A stretch of 64,000 nucleotides of DNA from Prosopocoilus inquinatus (lineage: Eukaryota > Arthropoda > Insecta > Coleoptera > Lucanidae), in contig CM069873.1 in NCBI GenBank assembly GCA_036172665.1, positions 33,594,001-33,658,000 on the forward strand. Direction: 5' to 3'. The notes beneath the pieces were generated by a model that was given only the letters and a program-made list of their open reading frames with translations, ran no database searches and was not told the origin of the DNA. This document shows positions 1 to 12,100 of the stretch, one piece after another. Every line of letters begins with the position of its first letter. Positions within the stretch are counted from its first letter, which is position 1. The position numbers and the translations under genes were made by a program.

Positions 1-149
1 CAGAAGCTGGAAATAGTTTTAAATGAAACAACACGCATTAGCGTTGTTCCTGTGATGTATCTAATCGTTCCTTACTCATCTATCATGTTATTTGGCGTTT
101 CGATGGACTCCAGTAACTTTGATGTGAGACACGAAGTTCTCGGATGAAG
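1..149. repeat. Reference satellite monomer (first copy in window)
   Basis: This monomer serves as a coordinate frame. Positions 1-26 are an A/T-rich lead (cagaagctgg, aaatagtttt). Positions 27-48 form an imperfect palindrome. Positions 49-72 carry cctgtgatgtatctaatcg, in most copies continuing into an ATCGAT palindrome. Positions 73-100 contain catctatcatg and gttatttgacgttt. Positions 101-149 hold the more G/C-rich end, including gatgtgagatac and cggacgcag. Recurrent variant positions are 24 (T/C, marking aaatg or aaacg), 36, 38, 46, 55-56 (gat, gac or gct), 68 (A/T), 75-76, 86 (catg or cacg), 95 (A/G), 101-102, 118-119 and 131-136. Combinations of these define roughly fifteen recurring subtypes. 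The start point is arbitrary. Confidence 0.95.
27..48. repeat. Imperfect palindrome (potential hairpin) present in every monomer
   Basis: Within the monomer, AACA (27-30) and ACGC (33-36) face GCGT (41-44) and TGTT (45-48) across an ATTA loop, with a 2-nt AC bulge at 31-32. This gives eight possible pairs. It recurs in essentially all 430 monomers. Variants with cacgtattag change one C to T, a G.T wobble if transcribed, and keep most of the stem. The cgtactagcgttatt variants change the loop to ACTA and lose one pair. Short dyads near the bend of satellite monomers are common, and I infer no specific protein from this one. It could be a cruciform, a protein-binding dyad or chance. Confidence 0.6.
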
Positions 150-1043
150 CTGAAGCTGGAAATAGTTTTAAACGAAACAACACGCATTAGCGTTGTTCCT
201 GTGATGAGTCTAATCGATCCTTACTCATCTATCACGTTATTTGACGTTTAGATGGACTCCAGTAACTCTGATGTGAGAAACGATGTTCTCGGACGCAGCA
301 GAGGCTGGAAATAGTTTTAAATGAAACAACACGCATTAGCGTTGTTCCTGTGATGTATCTAATCGTTCCTTACTCATCTATCATGTTATTTGACGTTTGG
401 ATGCACTCCGGTAACTCTGATGTGAGATACGAATTTCTCGGGCGCAGCTGAAGCTAGAAATAGTTTTAAACGAAACAACACGCATTAGCGTTGTTCCTGT
501 GACGTATTTAATCGATCCTTACTCATCTATCATGTTATTTGACGTTTGAATGGACCCCAGTAACTCTGATGTGAGATACAATGTTCTCGGACGCAGCAGA
601 AGCTGGAAATAGTTTTGAACGAAACAACACGTATTAGCGTTAATCCTGTGATGTATCTAATCGATCCTTAATCATCTATCATGTTATTTGACGTTTGGAT
701 GGACTCCAGTAACTCTGATGTGAGATACAAAGTTTTCGGACGCAGCAGAAGCTGGAAATAGATTTAAACGAAACAACACGCATTAGCGTTGTTCCTGTGA
801 TGTATCTAATCGATCCTTAATCATCTATCATGTTATTTGACGTTTGGATGGACTCCAGTAACTCTGATGTGAGATACAATGTTCTCGGACGCAGCAGAAG
901 CTGGAAATAGTTTTGAACGAAACAACACGTACTAGCGTTATTCCTGTGATGTATCTATTCGATCCTTAATCATCTATCATGTTATTTGACGTTTGGATGG
1001 ACTCCAGTAACTTTGATGTGAGATACGAAGTTCTCGGACGCAG

Positions 1044-1190
1044 CTGAAGCTGGAAATAGTTTTAAACGAAACAACACGCATTAGCGTTGTTCCTGTGCTG
1101 TATCTAATCGATCCTTACTTATCTATCATGTTATTTGACGTTTGGATGGACTCCAGTAACTCTGATGTGAGATACAGTTTTCGGACGCAG
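1044..1190. repeat. 147-bp monomer (2-bp deletion), number 1 of 7
   Basis: The usual gatacaaagtttt is shortened to gatacagtttt, a loss of two A from an A-run. The 147-bp length is divisible by three, so this monomer keeps frame with the next and gives an accidental 86-codon open frame at 1095-1355. It is not a gene. Confidence 0.92.
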
Positions 1191-1339
1191 CAGAAGCTGG
1201 AAATAGTTTTAAATGAAACAACACGCATTAGCGTTGTTCCTGTGATGTATCTAATTGATCCTTACTCATCTATCATGTTATTTGACGTTTGGATGCACTC
1301 CGGTAACTCTGATGTGAGATACAAAGTTTTCGGACGCAG

Positions 1340-1935
1340 CAGAAGCTGGAAATAGTTTTAAATGAAACAACACGCATTAGCGTTGTTCCTGTGATGTATC
1401 TAATCGATCCTTACACATCTATCATGTTATTTGACGTTTGGATGCACTCCGGTAACTTTGATATGAGATACGAAGTTCTCGGGCGCAGCTGAAGTTAGAA
1501 ATAGTTTTAAACGAAACAACACGCATTAGCGTTGTTCCTGTGACGTATCTAATCGATCCTTACTCATCTATCATGTTATTTGACGTTTGAATGGACTCCA
1601 GTAACTCTGATGTGAGATACAATGTTCTCGGACGCAGCAGAAGCTGGAAATAGTTTTGAACGAAACAACACGTACTAGCGTTGTTCCTGTGATGTATCTA
1701 ATCGATCCTTAATCATCTATCATGTTATTTGACGTTTGGATGGACTCCAGTAACTTTGATGTGAGATACGAAGTTCTCGGACGCAGCTGAAGCTGGAAAT
1801 AGTTTTAAACGAAACAACACGCATTAGCGTTGTTCCTGTGCTGTATCTAATCGATCCTTACTTATCTATCATGTTATTTGACGTTTGGATGGACTCCAGT
1901 AACCCTAATGTGAGAAACGAAGTTCTCGGACGCAG
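1340..1935. repeat. Four-monomer (596-bp) insertion in higher-order repeat copy 1
   Basis: This stretch has no counterpart at the matching place in the copies starting at 2830 and 5063. The difference between periods 2829 and 2233 is exactly 596 bp, or four monomers. The inserted subtypes (ttacacatc with gcactccgg, then gaagttagaaatag, then cgtactagcg, then accctaatg) occur in the same order further right, for instance around 21.2-21.7 kb. It therefore looks like array-derived sequence gained by exchange, or lost from the shorter copies. The edges are exact only to within about one monomer. Confidence 0.7.
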
Positions 1936-2829
1936 CAGGAGCTGGAAATAGTTTTAAACGAAGCAACACGCATTAGCGTTGTTCCTGTGATGTATCTAAT
2001 CGATCCTTACTCATCTATCACGTTATTTGACGTTTAGATGGACTCCAGTAACTCTGATGTGAGATACAAAGTTTTCGGACGCAGCAGAAGCTGGAAATAG
2101 TTTTAAATGAAACAACACGCATTATCGTTGTTCCTGTGATGTATCTAATCGTTCCTTACTCATCTATCATGTTATTTGGCGTTTCGATGGACTCCAGTAA
2201 CTTTGATGTGAGATACGAAGTTCTCGGATGCAGCTGAAGCTGGAAATAGTTTTAAACGAAACAACACGCATTAGCGTTGTTCCTGTGATGTATCTAATCG
2301 ATCCTTACTCATCTAACACGTTATTTGACGTTTAGATGGACTCCAGTAACTCTGATGTGAGATACAAAATTTTCGGACGCAGCAGAAGCTGGAAATAGTT
2401 TTAAATGAAACAACACGCATTAGCGTTGTTCCTGTGATGTATCTAATCGATCCTTACTTATCTATCATGTTATTTGACGTTTGGATGGACTCCAGTAACC
2501 CTGATGTGAGAAACGATGTTCTCGGACGCAGCAGAAGCTGGAAATAGTTTTAAATGAAACAACACGCATTAGCGTTGTTCCTGTGATGTATCTAATCGAT
2601 CCTTATTTATCTATCATGTTATTTGACGTTTCGATGGACTCTAGTATCTCTGATGTGAGATACGAAGTTCTTGGGCGCAGCAGAAGCTGGAAATAGTTTT
2701 AAACGAAACAACACGCATTAGCGTTGTTCCTGTGATGTATCTAATCGATCCTTACTCATCTATCACGTTATTTGACGTTTAGATGGACTCCAGTAACTCT
2801 GATGTGAGATACAAAGTTTTCGGACGCAG

Positions 2830-5062
2830 CAGAAGCTGGAAATAGTTTTAAATGAAACAACACGCATTAGCGTTGTTCCTGTGATGTATCTAATCGTTCC
2901 TTACTCATCTATCATGTTATTTGGCGTTTCGATGGACTCCAGTAACTTTGATGTGAGACACGAAGTTCTCGGATGAAGCTGAAGCTGGAAATAGTTTTAA
3001 ACGAAACAACACGCATTAGCTTTGTTCCTGTGATGAGTCTAATCGATCCTTACTCATCTATCACGTTATTTGACGTTTAGATGGACTCCAGTAACTCTGA
3101 TGTGAGAAACGATGTTCTCGGACGCAGCAGAAGCTGGAAATAGTTTTAAATGAAACAACACGCATTAGCGTTGTTCCTGTGATGTATCTAATCGTTCCTT
3201 ACTCATCTATCATGTTATTTGACGTTTGGATGCACTCCGGTAACTCTGATGTGAGATACGAATTTCTCGGGCGCAGCTGAAGCTAGAAATAGTTTTAAAC
3301 GAAACAACACGCATTAGCGTTGTTCCTGTGACGTATTTAATCGATCCTTACTCATCTATCATGTTATTTGACGTTTGAATGGACCCCAGTAACTCTGATG
3401 TGAGATACAATGTTCTCGGACGCAGCAGAAGCTGGAAATAGTTTTGAACGAAACAACACGTATTAGCGTTGTTCCTGTGATGTATCTAATCGATCCTTAA
3501 TCATCTATCATGTTATTTGACGTTTGGATGGACTCCAGTAACTCTGATGTGAGATACAAAGTTTTCGGACGCAGCAGAAGCTGGAAATAGATTTAAACGA
3601 AACAACACGCATTAGCGTTGTTCCTGTGATGTATCTAATCGATCCTTAATCATCTATCATGTTATTTGACGTTTGGATGGACTCCAGTAACTCTGATGTG
3701 AGATACAATGTTCTCGGACGCAGCAGAAGCTGGAAATAGTTTTGAACGAAACAACACGTACTAGCGTTATTCCTGTGATGTATCTATTCGATCCTTAATC
3801 ATCTATCATGTTATTTGACGTTTGGATGGACTCCAGTAACTTTGATGTGAGATACGAAGTTCTCGGACGCAGCTGAAGCTGGAAATAGTTTTAAACGAAA
3901 CAACACGCATTAGCGTTGTTCCTGTGCTGTATCTAATCGATCCTTACTTAGCTATCATGTTATTTGACGTTTGGATGGACTCCAGTAACTCTGATGTGAG
4001 ATACAGTTTTCGGACGCAGCAGAAGCTGGAAATAGTTTTAAATGAAACAACACGCATTAGCGTTGTTCCTGTGATGTATCTAATCGATCCTTACTCATCT
4101 ATCATGTTATTTGACGTTTGGATGCACTCCGGTAACTCTGATGTGAGATACAAAGTTTTCGGACGCAGCAGAAGCTGGAAATAGTTTTAAACGAAACAAC
4201 ACGCATTAGCGTTGTTCCTGTGATGTATCTAATCGATCCTTACTCATCTATCACGTTATTTGACGTTTAGATGGACTCCAGTAACTCTGATGTGAGATAC
4301 AAAGTTTTCGGACGCAGCAGAAGCTGGAAATAGTTTTAAATGAAACAACACGCATTAGCGTTGTTCCTGTGATGTATCTAATCGTTCCTTACTCATCTAT
4401 CATGTTATTTGGCGTTTCGATGGACTCCAGTAACTTTGATGTGAGATACGAAGTTCTCGGATGCAGCTGAAGCTGGAAATAGTTTTAAACGAAACAACAC
4501 GCATTAGCGTTGTTCCTGTGATGTATCTAATCGATCCTTACTCATCTAACACGTTATTTGACGTTTAGATGGACTCCAGTAACTCTGATGTGAGATACAA
4601 AATTTTCGGACGCAGCAGAAGCTGGAAATAGTTTTAAATGAAACAACACGCATTAGCGTTGTTCCTGTGATGTATCTAATCGATCCTTACTTATCTATCA
4701 TGTTATTTGACGTTTGGATGGACTCCAGTAACCCTGATGTGAGAAACGATGTTCTCGGACGCAGCAGAAGCTGGAAATAGTTTTAAATGAAACAACACGC
4801 ATTAGCGTTGTTCCTGTGATGTATCTAATCGATCCTTATTTATCTATCATGTTATTTGACGTTTCGATGGACTCTAGTATCTCTGATGTGAGATACGAAG
4901 TTCTTGGGCGCAGCAGAAGCTGGAAATAGTTTTAAACGAAACAACACGCATTAGCGTTGTTCCTGTGATGTATCTAATCGATCCTTACTCATCTATCACG
5001 TTATTTGACGTTTAGATGGACTCCAGTAACTCTGATGTGAGATACAAAGTTTTCGGACGCAG
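2830..5062. repeat. 15-monomer higher-order repeat unit, copy 2
   Basis: This 2233-bp unit has fourteen 149-bp monomers and one 147-bp monomer. Monomer starts and diagnostic marks, in order: 2830 cggatgaag; 2979 gatgagtc; 3128 gcactccgg with gaatttctcg; 3277 gacgtattt with ggacccc; 3426 gaacg with cgtattag; 3575 tagatttaaacg; 3724 cgtactagcgttatt with ctattcg; 3873 gtgctgtatc, with the 2-bp deletion; 4020 gcactccgg with caaagtttt; 4169 tatcacg with gtttagatg; 4318 atcgttcc with cggatgcag; 4467 ctaacacg; 4616 accctg with gaaacgatg; 4765 ttatttatc with ctctagtatc; 4914 tatcacg. The same subtype order recurs at 5063. Monomers within the unit differ by several percent, whereas the two unit copies are nearly identical. 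Confidence 0.9.
3873..4019. repeat. 147-bp monomer (2-bp deletion), number 2 of 7
   Basis: It carries the same gatacagtttt deletion as at 1044 and is one of its higher-order copies. It has a private cttagctatc change. The accidental open frame is 3924-4184. Confidence 0.92.
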
Positions 5063-7273
5063 CAGAAGCTGGAAATAGTTTTAAATGAAACAACACGCAT
5101 TAGCGTTGTTCCTGTGATGTATCTAATCGTTCCTTACTCATCTATCATGTTATTTGGCGTTTCGATGGACTCCAGTAACTTTGATGTGAGACACGAAGTT
5201 CTCGGATGAAGCTGAAGCTGGAAATAGTTTTAAACGAAACAACACGCATTAGCTTTGTTCCTGTGATGAGTCTAATCGATCCTTACTCATCTATCACGTT
5301 ATTTGACGTTTAGATGGACTCCAGTAACTCTGATGTGAGAAACGATGTTCTCGGACGCAGCAGAAGCTGGAAATAGTTTTAAATGAAACAACACGCATTA
5401 GCGTTGTTCCTGTGATGTATCTAATCGTTCCTTACTCATCTATCATGTTATTTGACGTTTGGATGCACTCCGGTAACTCTGATGTGAGATACGAATTTCT
5501 CGGGCGCAGCTGAAGCTAGAAATAGTTTTAAACGAAACAACACGCATTAGCGTTGTTCCTGTGACGTATTTAATCGATCCTTACTCATCTATCATGTTAT
5601 TTGACGTTTGAATGGACCCCAGTAACTCTGATGTGAGATACAATGTTCTCGGACGCAGCAGAAGCTGGAAATAGTTTTGAACGAAACAACACGTATTAGC
5701 GTTTTTCCTGTGATGTATCTAATCGATCCTTAATCATCTATCATGTTATTTGACGTTTGGATGGACTCCAGTAACTCTGATGTGAGATACAAAGTTTTCG
5801 GACGCAGCAGAAGCTGGAAATAGATTTAAACGAAACAACACGCATTAGCGTTGTTCCTGTGATGTATCTAATCGATCCTTAATCATCTATCATGTTATTT
5901 GACGTTTGGATGGACTCCAGTAACTCTGATGTGAGATACAATGTTCTCGGACGCAGCAGAAGCTGGAAATAGTTTTGAACGAAACAACACGTACTAGCGT
6001 TATTCCTGTGATGTATCTATTCGATCCTTAATCATCTATCATGTTATTTGACGTTTGGATGGACTCCAGTAACTTTGATGTGAGATACGAAGTTCTCGGA
6101 CGCAGCTGAAGCTGGAAATAGTTTTAAACGAAACAACACGCATTAGCGTTGTTCCTGTGCTGTATCTAATCGATCCTTACTTATCTATCATGTTATTTGA
6201 CGTTTGGATGGACTCCAGTAACTCTGATGTGAGATACAGTTTTCGGACGCAGCAGAAGCTGGAAATAGTTTTAAATGAAACAACACGCATTAGCGTTGTT
6301 CCTGTGATGTATCTAATCGATCCTTACTCATCTATCATGTTATTTGACGTTTGGATGCACTCCGGTAACTCTGATGTGAGATACAAAGTTTTCGGACGCA
6401 GCAGAAGCTGGAAATAGTTTTAAACGAAACAACACGCATTAGCGTTGTTCCTGTGATGTATCTAATCGATCCTTACTCATCTATCACGTTATTTGACGTT
6501 TAGATGGACTCCAGTAACTCTGATGTGAGATACAAAGTTTTCGGACGCAGCAGAAGCTGGAAATAGTTTTAAATGAAACAACACGCATTAGCGTTGTTCC
6601 TGTGATGTATCTAATCGTTCCTTACTCATCTATCATGTTATTTGGCGTTTCGATGGACTCCAGTAACTTTGATGTGAGATACGAAGTTCTCGGATGCAGC
6701 TGAAGCTGGAAATAGTTTTAAACGAAACAACACGCATTAGCGTTGTTCCTGTGATGTATCTAATCGATCCTTACTCATCTAACACGTTATTTGAAGTTTA
6801 GATGGACTCCAGTAACTCTGATGTGAGATACAAAATTTTCGGACGCAGCAGAAGCTGGAAATAGTTTTAAATGAAACAACACGCATTAGCGTTGTTCCTG
6901 TGATGTATCTAATCGATCCTTACTTATCTATCATGTTATTTGACGTTTGGATGGACTCCAGTAACCCTGATGTGAGAAACGATGTTCTCGGACGCAGCAG
7001 AAGCTGGAAATAGTTTTAAATGAAACAACACGCATTAGCGTTGTCCCTGTGATGTATCTAATCGATCCTTATTTATCTATCATGTTATTTGACGTTTCGA
7101 TGGACTCTAGTATCTCTGATGTGAGATACGAAGTTCTTGGGCGCAGCAGAAGCTGGAAATAGTTTTAAACGAAACAACACGCATTAGCGTTGTTCCTGTG
7201 ATGTATCTAATCGATCCTTACTCATCTATCACGTTATTTGACGTTTAGATGGACTCCAGTAACTCTGATGTGA
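5063..7273. repeat. 15-monomer higher-order repeat unit, copy 3 (right edge switched)
   Basis: It matches 2830-5040 at an offset of 2233 bp. The only differences I noticed by eye are cttagctatc versus cttatctatc, ttgttcc versus ttttcc, gacgtttag versus gaagtttag, and ttgttcc versus ttgtccc. The match ends near 7273, where copy 2 has gatacaaagtttt and this copy has the 2-bp-deleted gatacagtttt. Exchange at that point joined it to the next block. Confidence 0.85.
6106..6252. repeat. 147-bp monomer (2-bp deletion), number 3 of 7
   Basis: This is a copy of the 3873 monomer one 2233-bp unit further on, with an accidental open frame at 6157-6417. Confidence 0.92.
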
Positions 7274-7293
7274 GATACAGTTTTCGGACGCAG
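7147..7293. repeat. 147-bp monomer (2-bp deletion), number 4 of 7, hybrid type
   Basis: The deletion here sits on a different subtype (tatcacg with gtttagatgg) from the monomers at 1044, 3873 and 6106. The deleted 3' end was therefore joined to another subtype by exchange inside the monomer. The accidental open frame at 7249-7446 is shorter because gtttag supplies a stop. Confidence 0.9.
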
Positions 7294-8932
7294 CAGAAGC
7301 TGGAAATAGTTTTAAATGAAACAACACGCATTAGCGTTGTTCCTGTGATGTATCTAATCGATCCTTACTCATCTATCATGTTATTTGACGTTTGGATGCA
7401 CTCCGGTAACTCTGATGTGAGATACGAAGTTCTCGGGCGCAGCTGAAGCTAGAAATAGTTTTAAACGAAACAACACGCATTAGCGTTGTTCCTGTGACGT
7501 ATTTAATCGATCCTTACTCATCTATCATGTTATTTGACGTTTGAATGGACCCCAGTAACTCTGATGTGAGATACAATGTTCTCGAACGCAGCAGAAGCTG
7601 GAAATAGTTTTGAACGAAACAACACGTATTAGCGTTGTTCCTGTGATGTATCTAATCGATCCTTAATCATCTATCATGTTATTTGACGTTTGGATGGACT
7701 CCAGTAACTCTGATGTGAGATACAAAGTTTTCGGACGCAGCAGAAGCTGGAAATAGTTTTAAACGAAACAACACGCATTAGCGTTGTTCCTGTGATGTAT
7801 CTAATCGATCCTTAATCATCTATCATGTTATTTGACGTTTGGATGGACTCCAGTAACTCTGATGTGAGATACAATGTTCTCGGACGCAGCAGAAGCTGGA
7901 AATAGTTTTGAACGAAACAACACGTACTAGCGTTATTCCTGTGATGTATCTATTCGATCCTTAATCATCTATCATGTTATTTGACGTTTGGATGGACTCC
8001 AGTAACTTTGATGTGAGATACGAAGTTCTCGGACGCAGCTGAAGCTGGAAATAGTTTTAAACGAAACAACACGCATTAGCGTTGTTCCTGTGCTGTATCT
8101 AATCGATCCTTACTTATCTATCATGTTATTTGACGTTTGGATGGACTCCAGTAACCCTAATGTGAGAAACGAAGTTCTCGGACGCAGCAGGAGCTGGAAA
8201 TAGTTTTAAATGAAACAACACGCATTAGCGTTGTTCCTGTGATGTATCTAATCGATCCTTATTTATCTATCATGTTATTTGAGGTTTCGATGGACTCTAG
8301 TAACTCTGATGTGAGAAACGATGTTCTCGGACGCAGCAGAAGCTGGAAATAGTTTTAAATGAAACAACACGCATTAGCGTTGTTCCTGTGATGTATCTAA
8401 TCGTTCCTTACTCATCTATCATGTTATTTGACGTTTGGATGCACTCCGGTAACTCTGATGTGAGATACGAATTTCTCGGGCGCAGCTGAAGCTAGAAATA
8501 GTTTTAAACGAAACAACACGCATTAGCGTTGTTCCTGTGACGTATTTAATCGATCCTTACTCATCTATCATGTTATTTGACGTTTGAATGGACCCCAGTA
8601 ACTCTGATGTGAGATACAATGTTCTCGGACGCAGCAGAAGCTGGAAATAGTTTTGAACGAAACAACACGTATTAGCGTTTTTCCTGTGATGTATCTAATC
8701 GATCCTTAATCATCTATCATGTTATTTGACGTTTGGATGGACTCCAGTAACTCTGATGTGAGATACAAAGTTTTCGGACGCAGCAGAAGCTGGAAATAGT
8801 TTTGAACGAAACAACACGTACTAGCGTTATTCCTGTGATGTATCTATTCGATCCTTAATCATCTATCATGTTATTTGACGTTTGGATGGACTCCAGTAAC
8901 TTTGATGTGAGATACGAAGTTCTCGGACGCAG

Positions 8933-9079
8933 CTGAAGCTGGAAATAGTTTTAAACGAAACAACACGCATTAGCGTTGTTCCTGTGCTGTATCTAATCGA
9001 TCCTTACTTATCTATCATGTTATTTGACGTTTGGATGGACTCCAGTAACTCTGATGTGAGATACAGTTTTCGGACGCAG
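8933..9079. repeat. 147-bp monomer (2-bp deletion), number 5 of 7
   Basis: This is a copy of the 6106 monomer at an offset of 2827 bp, with an accidental open frame at 8984-9244. Confidence 0.92.
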
Positions 9080-9117
9080 CAGAAGCTGGAAATAGTTTTA
9101 AATGAAACAACACGCAT

Positions 9118-12100
9118 TAGCGTTGTTCCTGTGATGTATCTAATCGATCCTTACTCATCTATCATGTTATTTGACGTTTGGATGCACTCCGGTAACTCTG
9201 ATGTGAGATACAAAGTTTTCGGACGCAGCAGAAGCTGGAAATAGTTTTAAACGAAACAACACGCATTAGCGTTGTTCCTGTGATGTATCTAATCGATCCT
9301 TACTCATCTATCACGTTATTTGACGTTTAGATGGACTCCAGTAACTCTGATGTGAGATACAAAGTTTTCGGACGCAGCAGAAGCTGGAAATAGTTTTAAA
9401 TGAAACAACACGCATTAGCGTTGTTCCTGTGATGTATCTAATCGTTCCTTACTCATCTATCATGTTATTTGGCGTTTCGATGGACTCCAGTAACTTTGAT
9501 GTGAGATACGAAGTTCTCGGATGCAGCTGAAGCTGGAAATAGTTTTAAACGAAACAACACGCATTAGCGTTGTTCCTGTGATGTATCTAATCGATCCTTA
9601 CTCATCTAACACGTTATTTGAAGTTTAGATGGACTCCAGTAACTCTGATGTGAGATACAAAATTTTCGGACGCAGCAGAAGCTGGAAATAGTTTTAAATG
9701 AAACAACACGCATTAGCGTTGTTCCTGTGATGTATCTAATCGATCCTTACTTATCTATCATGTTATTTGACGTTTGGATGGACTCCAGTAACCCTGATGT
9801 GAGAAACGATGTTCTCGGACGCAGCAGAAGCTGGAAATAGTTTTAAATGAAACAACACGCATTAGCGTTGTCCCTGTGATGTATCTAATCGATCCTTATT
9901 TATCTATCATGTTATTTGACGTTTCGATGGACTCTAGTATCTCTGATGTGAGATACGAAGTTCTTGGGCGCAGCAGAAGCTGGAAATAGTTTTAAACGAA
10001 ACAACACGCATTAGCGTTGTTCCTGTGATGTATCTAATCGATCCTTACTCATCTATCACGTTATTTGACGTTTAGATGGACTCCAGTAACTCTGATGTGA
10101 GATACAGTTTTCGGACGCAGCAGAAGCTGGAAATAGTTTTAAATGAAACAACACGCATTAGCGTTGTTCCTGTGATGTATCTAATCGATCCTTACTCATC
10201 TATCATGTTATTTGACGTTTGGATGCACTCCGGTAACTCTGATGTGAGATACGAAGTTCTCGGGCGCAGCTGAAGCTAGAAATAGTTTTAAACGAAACAA
10301 CACGCATTAGCGTTGTTCCTGTGACGTATTTAATCGATCCTTACTCATCTATCATGTTATTTGACGTTTGAATGGACCCCAGTAACTCTGATGTGAGATA
10401 CAATGTTCTCGAACGCAGCAGAAGCTGGAAATAGTTTTGAACGAAACAACACGTATTAGCGTTGTTCCTGTGATGTATCTAATCGATCCTTAATCATCTA
10501 TCATGTTATTTGACGTTTGGATGGACTCCAGTAACTCTGATGTGAGATACAAAGTTTTCGGACGCAGCAGAAGCTGGAAATAGTTTTAAACGAAACAACA
10601 CGCATTAGCGTTGTTCCTGTGATGTATCTAATCGATCCTTAATCATCTATCATGTTATTTGACGTTTGGATGGACTCCAGTAACTCTGATGTGAGATACA
10701 ATGTTCTCGGACGCAGCAGAAGCTGGAAATAGTTTTGAACGAAACAACACGTACTAGCGTTATTCCTGTGATGTATCTATTCGATCCTTAATCATCTATC
10801 ATGTTATTTGACGTTTGGATGGACTCCAGTAACTTTGATGTGAGATACGAAGTTCTCGGACGCAGCTGAAGCTGGAAATAGTTTTAAACGAAACAACACG
10901 CATTAGCGTTGTTCCTGTGCTGTATCTAATCGATCCTTACTTATCTATCATGTTATTTGACGTTTGGATGGACTCCAGTAACCCTAATGTGAGAAACGAA
11001 GTTCTCGGACGCAGCAGGAGCTGGAAATAGTTTTAAATGAAACAACACGCATTAGCGTTGTTCCTGTGATGTATCTAATCGATCCTTATTTATCTATCAT
11101 GTTATTTGAGGTTTCGATGGACTCTAGTAACTCTGATTTGAGATACGAAGTTCTTGGGCGCAGCAGAAGCTGGAAATAGTTTTAAACGAAGCAACACGCA
11201 TTAGCGTTGTTCCTGTGATGTATCTAATCGATCCTTACTCATCTATCACGTTATTTGACGTTTAGATGGACTCCAGTAACTCTGATGTGAGATACAAAGT
11301 TTTCGGACGCAGCAGAAGCTGGAAATAGTTTTAAATGAAACAACACGCATTAGCGTTGTTCCTGTGATGTATCTAATCGTTCCTTACTCATCTATCATGT
11401 TATTTGGCGTTTCGATGGACTCCAGTAACTTTGATGTGAGACACGAAGTTCTCGGATGAAGCTGAAGCTGGAAATAGTTTTAAACGAAACAACACGCATT
11501 AGCGTTGTTCCTGTGATGTATCTAATCGATCCTTACTCATCTATCACGTTATTTGACGTTTAGATGGACTCCAGTAACTCTGATGTGAGAAACGATATTC
11601 TCGGACGCAGCAGAAGCTGGAAATAGTTTTAAATGAAACAACACGCATTAGCGTTGTTCCTGTGATGTATCTAATCGATCCTTATTTATCTATCATGTTA
11701 TTTGACGTTTCGATGGACTCTAGTATCTCTGATGTGAGATACGAAGTTCTTGGGCGCAGCAGAAGCTGGAAATAGTTTTAAACGAAACAACACGCATTAG
11801 CGTTGTTCCTGTGATGTATCTAATCGATCCTTACTCATCTATCACGTTATTTGACGTTTAGATGGACTCCAGTAACTCTGATGTGAGATACAAAGTTTTC
11901 GGACGCAGCAGAAGCTGGAAATAGTTTTAAATGAAACAACACGCATTAGCGTTGTTCCTGTGATGTATCTAATCGATCCTTACTCATCTATCATGTTATT
12001 TGACGTTTGGATGCACTCCGGTAACTCTGATGTGAGATACGAAGTTCTCGGGCGCAGCTGAAGCTAGAAATAGTTTTAAACGAAACAACACGCATTAGCC

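Larger units (their letters stand above)
1..2829. repeat. Higher-order repeat copy 1, expanded to 19 monomers
   Basis: The stretch from base 1 matches the stretch from 2830, which gives a 2829-bp period: 19 monomers, one of them 147 bp. The opening monomer carries aatcgttcc, ttggcgtttcg and the rare cggatgaag end, and all three reappear at 2830. Compared with the next two copies (15 monomers each) this copy holds four additional monomers at about 1340-1935. The left boundary is simply the window edge, so the true unit may begin further left. Confidence 0.85.
5960..8310. repeat. Block B, left copy (offset 2827 bp)
   Basis: This stretch matches 8787-11137 at an offset of 2827 bp, equal to 19 monomers minus two 2-bp deletions. 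Shared marks include ctaacacg followed by gaagtttag, ttgtccctg, and the two 147-bp monomers. It overlaps the right part of the 15-monomer copy, so the two repeat systems are nested. The match fails near 8310, where this copy changes to gagaaacgatg while the other continues as gatttgagatac. Confidence 0.85.
8787..11137. repeat. Block B, right copy (offset 2827 bp)
   Basis: This is the second copy of 5960-8310. Upstream of it the offset is 2976 bp (the rare cgtttttcctg mark at 5701 recurs at 8677). One whole monomer, the tagatttaaacg subtype present at about 5810, is therefore missing here. The copy passes directly into the 31-monomer duplication. Confidence 0.8.

Noticed and set aside
131..149. 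CENP-B box in the monomer's G/C-rich end (ttctcggacgcag, ttctcgggcgcag)
   Set aside because: I checked the core pattern TTCG, four bases, A, two bases, CGGG on both strands of the main variants. The spacing and CGGG element do not fit.
1..149. Monomer built from two half-length repeats
   Set aside because: ctgtgatgta (monomer positions 50-59) and ctctgatgtg (117-126) are similar, but the 67-bp offset gives no alignment beyond this short word.
448..465. agctagaaatag resembling part of an engineered Cas9 guide scaffold
   Set aside because: The 12-base identity is in an A/T-rich stretch, the flanking bases do not match, and the variant is simply one subtype of the common agctggaaatag. This is coincidence.
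924..972. Pol III B-box-like string (attcgatcc) in the ctattcg subtype, suggesting a tRNA-derived element
   Set aside because: It matches the GWTCRANNC core except at the first base, the A-box candidate upstream is poor, and most monomers (aatcgatcc) fit worse. No terminator follows at a suitable distance.
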